Part shown: piece after piece, positions 45,201 to 52,600 of the stretch
Layout: every line of letters starts with the position of its first letter
Position numbering within the stretch: the stretch's first letter is position 1
Source: Alphaproteobacteria bacterium bin52
GTDB lineage: Bacteria; Pseudomonadota; Alphaproteobacteria; Thalassobaculales; Thalassobaculaceae
DNA: 54,666 nt
Direction: 5' to 3'
NCBI GenBank assembly: GCA_002238645.1
Contig: MPMT01000027.1
Coordinates: 1-54,666 of the forward strand
Position numbers and translations under genes: made by a program
The notes under the pieces: generated by a model
Databases searched by the model: none
Told to the model about the DNA's origin: nothing
Seen by the model: the letters and a program-made list of their open reading frames with translations, nothing else

Positions 45201-46283
45201 TCAGACGTGGGGGACGATCTCTTCCCAGGTCAGCCGGACCGCGTTCTCGGCCCGGGTCGGCGACATGCCGCCGAGGTTGGGCCAGATCACGAATTCGGTG
45301 ATGCCGAAGGCTTCCTTCATGTGGCCCAGACTGTCGATGCACTCCTGCGGTGAGCCGACGACGCATGCCTTGTGTTCGGCAAGACGGTCAAACGCAAGGT
45401 AGCCCATCTCGCGGCTGCGACGACCCTCGATCATGGTGAACTCGTAGCCGGACACCGGACCACCCTTGCCCGGCTGCTGGTGGCTTGCGACCTTGTTGTA
45501 GAACCACTCGACGTGCGGTTGCAGGGTCTCGCGGGCGCGCTCGGAACTCCTGTCGGTGAAATACGGCAGCAATATCATGCGCTCGAGCCCGGACGGGTCA
45601 TGGCCGTTGGCGACCAGTGCATCCTCGTAGCGCTTGATCTCGTCGGAGAGCTTCGGGATCCATTCCTCGCGGTAGGTGCGGTAGGTAAACGGCGCGGCGA
45701 GCTGCAGCGACCAGCCGTTGCGGGCCGCCTGATCGAAGCTCTCCGGCGAGACCGTTGCCTGGTAGACCGGCGGGTACGGGACCTGAACCGGCTTGGGCAG
45801 GAGTTCGATCTCGTCCGGCACGGTCCAGTACTTGCCGGAGTGGGTGAAGGTGGTGCTGGTCCACGACTTCAGGATCAGCTCGATCCCCTCGTTGAACATT
45901 TCCCGGCTCTCCGACATCTCGATGCCCAGGCCGGTGAACTCGTGGGGCTGGTATGCTCGACCGATCCCGAAGTTGAGCCGGCCGCGCGAGAGGCAGTCGA
46001 TCAACGCGAAGTCGGACGCGGTTCGCAGCGGATGGTTGAACGGGATCACCACCACGGCGGTCCCTATGCGCATGCGCTTGAGCCGCTGGGCTGCCGCGGC
46101 CGCCAGCACCTGGGTCGAGGTGACGATGCCATAGGTGCTGAACAGGTGCTCGGCGACCCAGGCGGTGTCGTAACCCAGTGCTTCGGCGAACTCGAAGAGC
46201 TTCATGTCGGCTTCGAGACCCTCGACCCTGATCGACTGGTCGGGATACTGGCTGAGTGAGAACACGCCCCATTTTGTGCGCAT
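45201..46283 (-). CDS. LLM-class flavin-dependent monooxygenase
   Basis: A 360-residue bacterial-luciferase-like TIM-barrel protein using FMNH2 or F420. KLFEFAEALGYDTAWVAEHLFSTYG, RMRIGTAVVVIPFNHPLRTASDFALIDCLSRGRLNFGIGRAYQPHEF and YPPVYQATVSPESFDQAARNG are diagnostic. Family members oxidise sulfonates, ketones, aldehydes or aminopolycarboxylates; no flavin reductase is adjacent. Last gene of a five-gene minus-strand cluster, 27 bases after the SDR. Confidence 0.92.
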   Translation of the reverse strand: MRTKWGVFSLSQYPDQSIRVEGLEADMKLFEFAEALGYDTAWVAEHLFSTYGIVTSTQVLAAAAAQRLKRMRIGTAVVVIPFNHPLRTASDFALIDCLSRGRLNFGIGRAYQPHEFTGLGIEMSESREMFNEGIELILKSWTSTTFTHSGKYWTVPDEIELLPKPVQVPYPPVYQATVSPESFDQAARNGWSLQLAAPFTYRTYREEWIPKLSDEIKRYEDALVANGHDPSGLERMILLPYFTDRSSERARETLQPHVEWFYNKVASHQQPGKGGPVSGYEFTMIEGRRSREMGYLAFDRLAEHKACVVGSPQECIDSLGHMKEAFGITEFVIWPNLGGMSPTRAENAVRLTWEEIVPHV

Positions 46284-46310
46284 GCTGCTGCGTCTCCGGT
46301 AGCTGCGGGA

Positions 46311-47066
46311 TCAGCGGGCGAGGAACCCGCCGTCGATGACAAGTTCCGATCCGGTCACGAACCGGGCGGCGTCGCTTGCGAGGTAGACCACGCCCTCGGC
46401 GATGTCCTCCGGCTGGCCGAGTTCGCCGAACGGCACAGACCTCTCGATGTAGTGGCGGAACTCCGGTCCGCGGCGCTGGATGGCGCTCGCCACCATCGGG
46501 GTGTCGATGAAGCCCGGGTGGATCGAATTGACCCGGATGCGGGGCGAGAGGTCGGCGCAATCGAGCGCGGCGGCCTTGGTCAGCAGCCTGACCCCGCCCT
46601 TGGAGGCACAGTAGTTGGCCGCCCCGGTATGGCCGGTCACCCCGAGAATCGAGGAGATGTTGATGATCGACCCTCCGGTTGCGCGCATGGCGCGGATGCC
46701 GTGCTTGCAGCCGAGGAACACCCCGTCGAGGTTGACTGCGAGACACACTCGCCAGGTCGCGAGATCCATGTCGGCGAGGGACACCCCGCTGCTGCCGACA
46801 CCGGCCCCGTTCAGCAGGATGTCGAGCCTGCCGTGTCGCTCGAGAACGGTTTCGCAGACCTGTTCCCAGCGGGACTCGTCCGTGGTGTCGAGCCCGAGGT
46901 AGCTGCACCGTCCACCGATCTCGCGCGCGACGTCCTCTCCCACGTCGTCCCGCAGGTCGCTAAGCACGACCACCGCACCCTCCGCGGCCATCAGCGCGCC
47001 TGTTGCCTTGCCGAGCCCGGAGGCACCACCGGTGATGAGCGCGACTTTGCCGTCGAGACGTCCCAT
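46311..47066 (-). CDS. Short-chain dehydrogenase/reductase
   Basis: A 251-residue classical SDR: TGGASGLGKATG cofactor motif, VLSDLRDD favouring NAD, NGAGVGSSGVSL, catalytic Ser in NISSILG and YCASKGG with Tyr and Lys, HPGFIDTPM, and C-terminal VIDGGFLAR. Probable role in oxidation of an alcohol intermediate of this catabolic cluster. The frame is open to 47492 but ATG 47066 begins the domain. It follows the unassigned 531-residue gene by 20 bases. Confidence 0.9.
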   Translation of the reverse strand: MGRLDGKVALITGGASGLGKATGALMAAEGAVVVLSDLRDDVGEDVAREIGGRCSYLGLDTTDESRWEQVCETVLERHGRLDILLNGAGVGSSGVSLADMDLATWRVCLAVNLDGVFLGCKHGIRAMRATGGSIINISSILGVTGHTGAANYCASKGGVRLLTKAAALDCADLSPRIRVNSIHPGFIDTPMVASAIQRRGPEFRHYIERSVPFGELGQPEDIAEGVVYLASDAARFVTGSELVIDGGFLAR

Positions 47067-47086
47067 GGTGGTGATCCTTCCGAGGA

Positions 47087-48682
47087 CTACTGCAGAAGCG
47101 GATGTTCGAACGCGGCGCCGAACCGCCTGGAGCAGGCAAGGTGGTCGCCGTACTTTCGGTGGCCAGCCGTATGCTGGGCCGAGGCGAGCAGCAGGCGTTC
47201 CCGGTCCCAGCTGCGGTTCTTGCCATAGTCCTCGACCGTGCAGTGGGCGAGTTCCTGGTTGTGGGGATCGTTGCCGACACGTGCGCCGGCAAAGGCGAGA
47301 CGGCGAACCAGCGGGGCCCGCTCGGCACCGGACTCGATATAGGCCTGGGTCCAGCTCACCGCCGCTTCCGGGTCCGGAGCGACAAGCGCGGCCTCGAGCG
47401 ATTGCAGGATGCCGTCGGGTGTCATCTGTCCGGCCGCCGCCGGAACCCTGATCCTGGGTGTGGCCAGGTCGCCGATCAGCCGCTGGTGCCACGCGGCACG
47501 GTTCAGGTAGGCGGCGGCGAGGAACAGCAGCTTGATGCGCTGCGGATGCCTGAAGCGGTCGAAGAACCAGCCGAGCGTGTTGCAGTACTCGTAGCAGTGT
47601 TGCGGCAAGGAGAAGTTCGTGTTGACGTGGGTCTCGATCATCACCTGGGCCGCGCCGAGCTGCAGGGTGTCGACGATGGATCGTGGCGACGCGCCGGCCT
47701 TGAGCAGGTCAGCCAGATGGCCGATGAAGGCCGGTTCCGGCTCGCGGATGATGACCTCGATCAGGGCTTCCGACTGGTAGCGGTTGAGCGGTTCGGAATT
47801 GCCGAGCAGCTCGTGTTCCCGGGCACTGACCCCGGCGTAGGGGACCGCCTGAATGGTCTCGCCCTCGATGTGCGCCTTCACGGCGTTACACGCCATCTCG
47901 TAGGTCGAGTACCATCGCGGGCCGACTGCAAGGTCGAGCGCGCCGGCGTAGACCACGTCATGTGCCTGGTCCCAGCCGATGGCGTCGCCCAGCTCGATGG
48001 TGGCCCGGGCCCGGAACGCCTTGTGACCGGTGGTATAGGACCGGTTCTGGTAGGCCCGGTCCTGCACGTCGATCAGCCCGGCAAACGCCAGTTCGGCCAG
48101 GACGTCCTCGCGGTGCGCCCGGTCATCCATCAATCCCAGGAACACACGGTAGGCATCGAGCACGTTGCCGCGCTGCACGTGGGTGAGCCACTGGTCGAGC
48201 CGGGTGCGCAACGGGCCCGACAGGTGCACCGGCTCCTGGTCGGGCCAGTGCACCACCGGGTCCGGCGGCGGTCCGGGCGGCAGGGTGTAGCCGCGGGCGT
48301 AGTGTCCGGGCGCCTTCAGGATCTTCTGGTTCCAGATATCGAGCCCGGTGGGGATGTACCAGACGGTCTGGGCGTAGGGCAGGCCCTGGGCGCCCTCGGG
48401 CATCAGTTCCGGCAGCCGCAGGGCGACCCGGGCGCTCAACAGGCAGTGATCGTTGTTGACGAAGTTCACGTAGCCGTCGTCGATGCGCTCGTGATACGGC
48501 ACGTGGGTGTACGGCCCATGTATGCGAACCGCCTCGGCGAGCATCTCGGTCAGCGGTCGCCCCTGGCGGATGATGTCGTAGCAGACGTCGCTCGCACCGG
48601 CCTGGTCACGGTCGAGGATCCGTTCCTCGAGCGTCCGGTAGAGTGCCTGCGCCTCCTTCGGCGGAGCGATGCGGTCGGCCAT
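47087..48682 (-). CDS. Unassigned 531-residue cytoplasmic protein
   Basis: I do not recognise this family. It is 531 residues long, without signal peptide or membrane segment, and looks largely alpha-helical. Many His residues lie in helix-like contexts: HGPYTHVPYHERIDDGY, NFVNNDHCLLSARVALRLPEL, ETHVNTNFSLPQHCYEYCNTLGWFFDRF, and SAQHTAGHRKYGDHLACSRRF near the C-terminus. Such spacing would suit a metal or haem site. The layout faintly resembles questin-oxidase-like (DUF4243) proteins, but I would not assign it. ATG 48682 with GGAGAGG upstream is preferred over the longer frame to 48823. It lies between an amidase and an SDR on the same strand, so it probably joins the same pathway. Confidence 0.75.
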   Translation of the reverse strand: MADRIAPPKEAQALYRTLEERILDRDQAGASDVCYDIIRQGRPLTEMLAEAVRIHGPYTHVPYHERIDDGYVNFVNNDHCLLSARVALRLPELMPEGAQGLPYAQTVWYIPTGLDIWNQKILKAPGHYARGYTLPPGPPPDPVVHWPDQEPVHLSGPLRTRLDQWLTHVQRGNVLDAYRVFLGLMDDRAHREDVLAELAFAGLIDVQDRAYQNRSYTTGHKAFRARATIELGDAIGWDQAHDVVYAGALDLAVGPRWYSTYEMACNAVKAHIEGETIQAVPYAGVSAREHELLGNSEPLNRYQSEALIEVIIREPEPAFIGHLADLLKAGASPRSIVDTLQLGAAQVMIETHVNTNFSLPQHCYEYCNTLGWFFDRFRHPQRIKLLFLAAAYLNRAAWHQRLIGDLATPRIRVPAAAGQMTPDGILQSLEAALVAPDPEAAVSWTQAYIESGAERAPLVRRLAFAGARVGNDPHNQELAHCTVEDYGKNRSWDRERLLLASAQHTAGHRKYGDHLACSRRFGAAFEHPLLQ

Positions 48683-48873
48683 GGTTCCTCTCCTGCAGTG
48701 GGGGCGGCGGGTATGTGCATACGAGCCCACGCCGGCAGATCGCACCGCCCGGCCGCCGGGAGACAGTACACTCAAGCAGAGGCCGGCACGCAAGGGCATG
48801 CTCTCGTCGCACTGGTCCTCCAATCATCAAGGACCTGATCCCGGTGTTGCTCGGGGACCGGATCCGTGCGGAT

Positions 48874-50304
48874 TCAGCCGGCGTGGACCGGGGGCCTGCG
48901 GTCGGCCCACGGCATGGCGTCCTCGAGCTGGCCCGCGATCCGCAGCAGGGTTGCCTCGTCACCAAAGGGGGCCGAGAACTGCACGCCGACCGGCAGTCCG
49001 TCACCGCTCCAGTGCAGCGGCAGCGAGATCGCCGGCTGTCCGGTCAGGTTCTGCACCGGGGTATAGGGGATGAAGCCGAACAGTCTCTCCCAGTAGCCTT
49101 CGACGTCGACGACGTTCATCGAGAGATAGCCGAGCGGGACCGGGCGCTGCGCAAGTGTCGGCGACAGCAGCAGGTCCCAGTCCCGGTGGAAGAGTGCGAC
49201 CTGCCGGGCCATCAGGTGCACACGCTGGATGCCGGTGTGCAGTTCCGGCGCCGGGACCCGCGCCCCGCGCTGGTAGGCCTCCCAGGTGACCGGCTCGACA
49301 TCGTCTTCGGTCAGCGCCCGGCCTGTCGCGGCCACGCGGGCCGCGAGATTGGCGTGGGCGCCGACGGACGCGAACATGCGCCAGAAGGACGCAACGAAGT
49401 CATGCGGGATGTCGGGTGCGGCCTCCTCGACCACGTGACCGAGCGAGCCGAGCACATCCACCACCCGTTCGACCGCTTCGGCGCAGACCGGATCGAGGGC
49501 AACGCCCTCGGGAACCCGGGTCGTGAACGCGATGCGCAGCCGGCCCGGCGGGGTGGAGACCTGCCCGGCGAAGGACGAGGGCGCCGGCAGTGTGCCGAAG
49601 GGTGCGCCGAAATCCGGCCCGGCGATGCAGTCGAGCATCCGGGCGCTGTCGCGCACGCTGCGGCTGACCACATGCCCGATCCCGTGCAGGCTCTCCAGCG
49701 CGTCCGGCCCGGTCGGGTTGCGGCCGCGGGTGGTTTTGAGCCCGACCAGTCCGCAGCAGGATGCCGGGATCCTGATCGAACCGCCGCCGTCGGTGGCGTG
49801 GGCCACCGGCACGATGCCGGCTGCAACCGCGGTCGCGGATCCACCGCTCGAACCGCCGCCGCTGCGCGACAGGTCCCAGGGATTGGGAGCCGGACCGTGA
49901 CTGACCGGTTCGGTCGAGGCGCACAGGCCGAACTCGGGCGTGTTGCTCTTGGCCATGGTGACGAGCCCGGCACGTTTGAAGCGCACCACGATCTCGCTGT
50001 CATGGTCGGCGACGTAGTCGTGGTAGTAGCGACAGCCATTGTGGGTCGGAGACCCGTTGTAGAGAACGTGCAGGTCCTTCAGCATGAAGGGCACGCCGCG
50101 AAAATCGGCGTCGGGAAGCCCGTCGGCGATCGCGCGGCGTGCCTCGTCCTCCATCTCGGCGGTCACGGCGTTGAGTTCCGGCTGCAGTCGCCGGGCCCGC
50201 GCCAGCGCTTCATCAAGGAGTTCGGTCTCCGTCACCTCGCCGTTGCGCACCAGTTCAGCGAGACCGGTTGCGTCGTGATCGCCGTAGTTGCTGAAGTTCG
50301 CCAT
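48874..50304 (-). CDS. Amidase (amidase-signature family)
   Basis: A 476-residue Ser-cisSer-Lys amidohydrolase. Catalytic Lys is in FMLKDLHVLYNG; the cis-Ser and Ser are in SRSGGGSSGGSATAVAAG and TDGGGSIRIPASCCGLVG. Enzymes of this family hydrolyse aliphatic or aryl amides, aminoacyl-tRNA amides and carbamates; this copy lacks GatA context and is likely catabolic. ATG 50304, preceded by GAGGAGAAA, is chosen over 50346. It follows the dehydrogenase gene by 16 bases. Confidence 0.93.
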   Translation of the reverse strand: MANFSNYGDHDATGLAELVRNGEVTETELLDEALARARRLQPELNAVTAEMEDEARRAIADGLPDADFRGVPFMLKDLHVLYNGSPTHNGCRYYHDYVADHDSEIVVRFKRAGLVTMAKSNTPEFGLCASTEPVSHGPAPNPWDLSRSGGGSSGGSATAVAAGIVPVAHATDGGGSIRIPASCCGLVGLKTTRGRNPTGPDALESLHGIGHVVSRSVRDSARMLDCIAGPDFGAPFGTLPAPSSFAGQVSTPPGRLRIAFTTRVPEGVALDPVCAEAVERVVDVLGSLGHVVEEAAPDIPHDFVASFWRMFASVGAHANLAARVAATGRALTEDDVEPVTWEAYQRGARVPAPELHTGIQRVHLMARQVALFHRDWDLLLSPTLAQRPVPLGYLSMNVVDVEGYWERLFGFIPYTPVQNLTGQPAISLPLHWSGDGLPVGVQFSAPFGDEATLLRIAGQLEDAMPWADRRPPVHAG

Positions 50305-50320
50305 TGTCAGTTTCTCCTCG

Positions 50321-51217
50321 TCACTCGTTCCTGCCACTGCCGGCAAGCCTGATACCCGAGCCGCGTTCGTAGTGCCGGATCACCTCGTTGACGTCGACGT
50401 CACCGCCGTGCTCGTTCACCGCCGCCTGGTAGAGCTCGCGCGCCAGGTTGATCATCGGCAGGGTGACCCCGGAGGCGATGCCCAGTTCGGCCGCCTGGCG
50501 GATGTCCTTGTGCATCAGCCCGAGGGTGAATCCCTGAACCGGGTCCGCGCTCCTGAGCACGAAGCGAGGCAGGGTGACGTCGGTTGCGAAGTTGCGGCCG
50601 GAGCTGCGGTTCAGGATCTCGGCGCACAGGTCGGGATCGATGCCGTTGCGCACGGCGAGGGCCAGAGCCTCGAAGGTCGCGAGCCGGTTGGCGGCGTTCA
50701 GCATGTTGTTCGCGAGTTTCATGACGTGCCCGGTGCCGACATCTCCGGTCCGGAAGATGTTGGGTCCGACCGCTTCCAGGGCCGGGCGCACCGCATCGAA
50801 GGCTTCGTCGGGCCCGCCCACCATCATGGCAAGCGTGCCGCGTTCGGCGCCAGCCGGCCCGCCGGAGACCGGCGCGTCGATGAGCGTGATCCCGTCCGGC
50901 ATCGCGGCGGCGATCTCGCGCGTCGCCACCGGATCGCCGGTGGTCATGTCGCAGATCACGCTCCGCCTCATTTGGGTGCACAGTCCGGCGTCACCGAGCG
51001 TGACCGCCCGGGTCTCGGCCGAGGTCGGAAGGCACAGGAACACCACGGGGCATTCGGCCGCGACTTCGGCAAGGCTGCCCGCGACCCGGGCTCCGCGGGC
51101 GGCGAGGGCCGCGCAACGCTCGCCGGAGAGGTCGAAGACGACCATCTGGTGGCGTTCCTGCATCCGGGCGGCGATGGCACCACCCATGTTGCCGAGGCCG
51201 ACATACCCGTATGGCAT
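50321..51217 (-). CDS. Beta-hydroxyacid dehydrogenase (3-hydroxyisobutyrate dehydrogenase family)
   Basis: A 298-residue NAD(P)-dependent enzyme. YGYVGLGNMGGAIAARM is the Rossmann motif, DAPVSGGPAGAERGTLAMMVGG the substrate-binding signature, and GHVMKLANNML holds the catalytic Lys. It oxidises 3-hydroxyisobutyrate, tartronate semialdehyde, or similar acids; which one cannot be told. ATG 51217 is internal to a longer open frame but matches the family start. First gene of the minus-strand cluster. Confidence 0.9.
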   Translation of the reverse strand: MPYGYVGLGNMGGAIAARMQERHQMVVFDLSGERCAALAARGARVAGSLAEVAAECPVVFLCLPTSAETRAVTLGDAGLCTQMRRSVICDMTTGDPVATREIAAAMPDGITLIDAPVSGGPAGAERGTLAMMVGGPDEAFDAVRPALEAVGPNIFRTGDVGTGHVMKLANNMLNAANRLATFEALALAVRNGIDPDLCAEILNRSSGRNFATDVTLPRFVLRSADPVQGFTLGLMHKDIRQAAELGIASGVTLPMINLARELYQAAVNEHGGDVDVNEVIRHYERGSGIRLAGSGRNE

Positions 51218-51545
51218 CGCTGCTGCTCCCCTGACCCGCATCAATGACGCCGCGGAAGGTAGCACACCCGGGCGGGGGCGATGGCGCGGTTCTGCCGATG
51301 GCGGGCTCGAACCGCGTCGGACCGGCACCTGCATGACGGTTCGCCATGACCACGTGCGAAGGGTTCGCGCCGGTGATGCCCTCGCAATCCACCACCAGCA
51401 TGCTGTCTTTCCACCACCGTTCACCCCAGCCCGGACCAGGCACCGACACCATGGAAAATCCCATCCGCATTGACGCGCTGCACGTGCATGCCCCGATGCC
51501 GCGGCACAGTGCCGTCGCGAAGTACAGTCGATCGCCGTGAACCCG
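51218..51545. other. Gap at the edge of the mobile-element zone
   Basis: 328 bases between the dehydrogenase start and the ImmA fragment. A short plus-strand frame at 51451-51540 (MENPIRIDALHVHAPMP...) reads like the first residues of a longer protein cut off at the boundary near 51540, but it is too short to name. The promoter of the minus-strand cluster should lie here; no convincing -35/-10 pair was found. Confidence 0.3.
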
Positions 51546-51776
51546 ATCTACTCGTCCCTTAACCAAGGGTTCGAACAACTGCTTGGGCAACAGCAACTTT
51601 GCGGCAAACACGTCGCAGAGAACCGCGTTCTTCGGGCGCCTGGCATAGCTCCACCAAGGCATCGAGGAATGGTCGGATGGCAGCCCCAAGACGATGTGTG
51701 CGATCTCGTGGCAAGCGGTGAACCGCTGGCGCTCTTCACTGTCCTTCTGGGGTCCGCTCCGGTAGGGGGCGAAATC
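51546..51776 (-). pseudogene. ImmA/IrrE-type metallopeptidase fragment
   Basis: Translating the minus strand from 51776 gives DFAPYRSGPQKDSEERQRF, then TACHEIAHIVLG with the HExxH zinc motif, and further DVFAAKLLLPKQLFEPLV, which is the FAxxLLMP block of ImmA/IrrE proteins. The N-terminal part is missing: the frame begins directly after the stop codon of the recombinase pseudogene. Beyond residue about 77 similarity ends. ImmA-type peptidases destroy phage or ICE repressors and occur in toxin-antitoxin modules, so this is a leftover of a mobile element. Confidence 0.65.
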
Positions 51777-52190
51777 CTACGCTAAGCAATTCTCGCGGTG
51801 GCGTTTGACGATAGCGACGACTGTGTTCTTGGAGATGCCGAGGTCGCGGGCGATCCAGCGGTAGCACCTCCCGTCGGCGACAGCATCGAGCACCTTTGGG
51901 GCGAGCCGGTCCGATTTGGGGCGCTATCCCGGTTGGCGCCCGAGTTTTCGCCCGCGCTGCCGCCAGACATGATTTCACGCGCTCGCTGGGCAGGTCGCGC
52001 TCGAACCGCGCGATCCCGGTGAGTATCGTGGCCATCATCCGTCATTGAGGCGTATCGAGCTCGATCGCCATGCCGCTCATGGCGACCACGGACACCTTCC
52101 ACCCGGCGAGCCTGTAGAGCGTGTCGAGGAGGTCCTGGGTCGAGCGTCCCCAGCGGGACAGCTCGGTGACCAGTATGGCGTCGATCATGC
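51777..52190 (-). pseudogene. Serine recombinase (resolvase/invertase) pseudogene
   Basis: Minus-strand fragments in sequence read DAILVTELSRWGRSTQDLLDTLYRLAGWKVSVVAMSG, LDTPQ, [TGA at 52042-52044], RMMATILTGIARFERDL and SERVKS, then after a one-base shift near 51948 KLGRQPG, [TAG at 51924-51926], RPKSDRLAPKVLDAVADG, and RDLGISKNTVVAIVKRHREN to a proper stop at 51777. These are the last two thirds of the catalytic domain plus the C-terminal HTH of a Tn3/Hin-type resolvase. Two nonsense codons and a frameshift inactivate it, and the N-terminus with the catalytic Ser is missing, replaced by the IS1380 remnant. Confidence 0.85.
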
Positions 52191-52198
52191 GCACCTGG

Positions 52199-52480
52199 TC
52201 GGAGTTCGCCACGCTCCGCCGCAGCCTGCTAACGACCGGCGCCCGCGTCGTCGAGAAGGCCGCCCGCGTGCGCATCCACTTCGCCTCGGCCTGCCCCGAC
52301 GCCGCCCTGTTCCGCATGTTGGCGGGGCGGACTGCCCCAGGAACCCGAGCCCGTTCAACCCCCAACCTCGACTTCCAAGACTTCAGATCCCGGCGCCCCA
52401 AAGGCGCCGTACAGAAAACCCTGGGCGCTCGAAATCAACCGATAAAATCGGCCTAGAATGAATAGATCAGGCTAGAATGG
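52199..52480 (+). mobile_element. IS1380-family transposase 3' remnant
   Basis: Plus-strand translation from 52199 gives FATLRRSLLTTGARVVEKAARV, split here as SEFATLRRSLL and TTGARVVEKAARVRIHFASAC, then PDAALFRMLAG, the C-terminal signature of IS1380 transposases; the frame stops at 52456. A hairpin (52391-52397 with 52403-52409) and a second one (52439-52443 with 52447-52451) follow. Two copies of ctagaatg (52453-52460 and 52472-52479) end the stretch and may include the element's end. The 5' part of the transposase is absent: the remnant abuts the resolvase pseudogene near 52190-52199. Confidence 0.6.
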
Positions 52481-52557
52481 CCCGGCGGCGCGGTCCCGGG
52501 CATTGCCCACGAACCGGACCGTTCCACCGATGTCCCCGGGGGACGTGTCCGCCGCCC

Positions 52558-52575
52558 CGGGGCCGAACGGCCCCG
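52558..52575 (+). other. Leader hairpin before the ATPase gene
   Basis: A seven-base perfect stem (52558-52564 with 52569-52575) with a GAAC loop, 25 bases before the ATPase start codon. It may be part of its 5' leader; no T tract follows. The rest of 52481-52600 is GC-rich and featureless. Confidence 0.3.
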
Positions 52576-52600
52576 CCGCCGATCATTGGGGAGATTCCGG

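Noticed and set aside
52121..52456. A complete small plus-strand gene over the resolvase remnant
   Set aside because: Only residues from about 27 on match IS1380 transposase; the first part is antisense to the resolvase pseudogene, so it is a remnant and not a whole gene.
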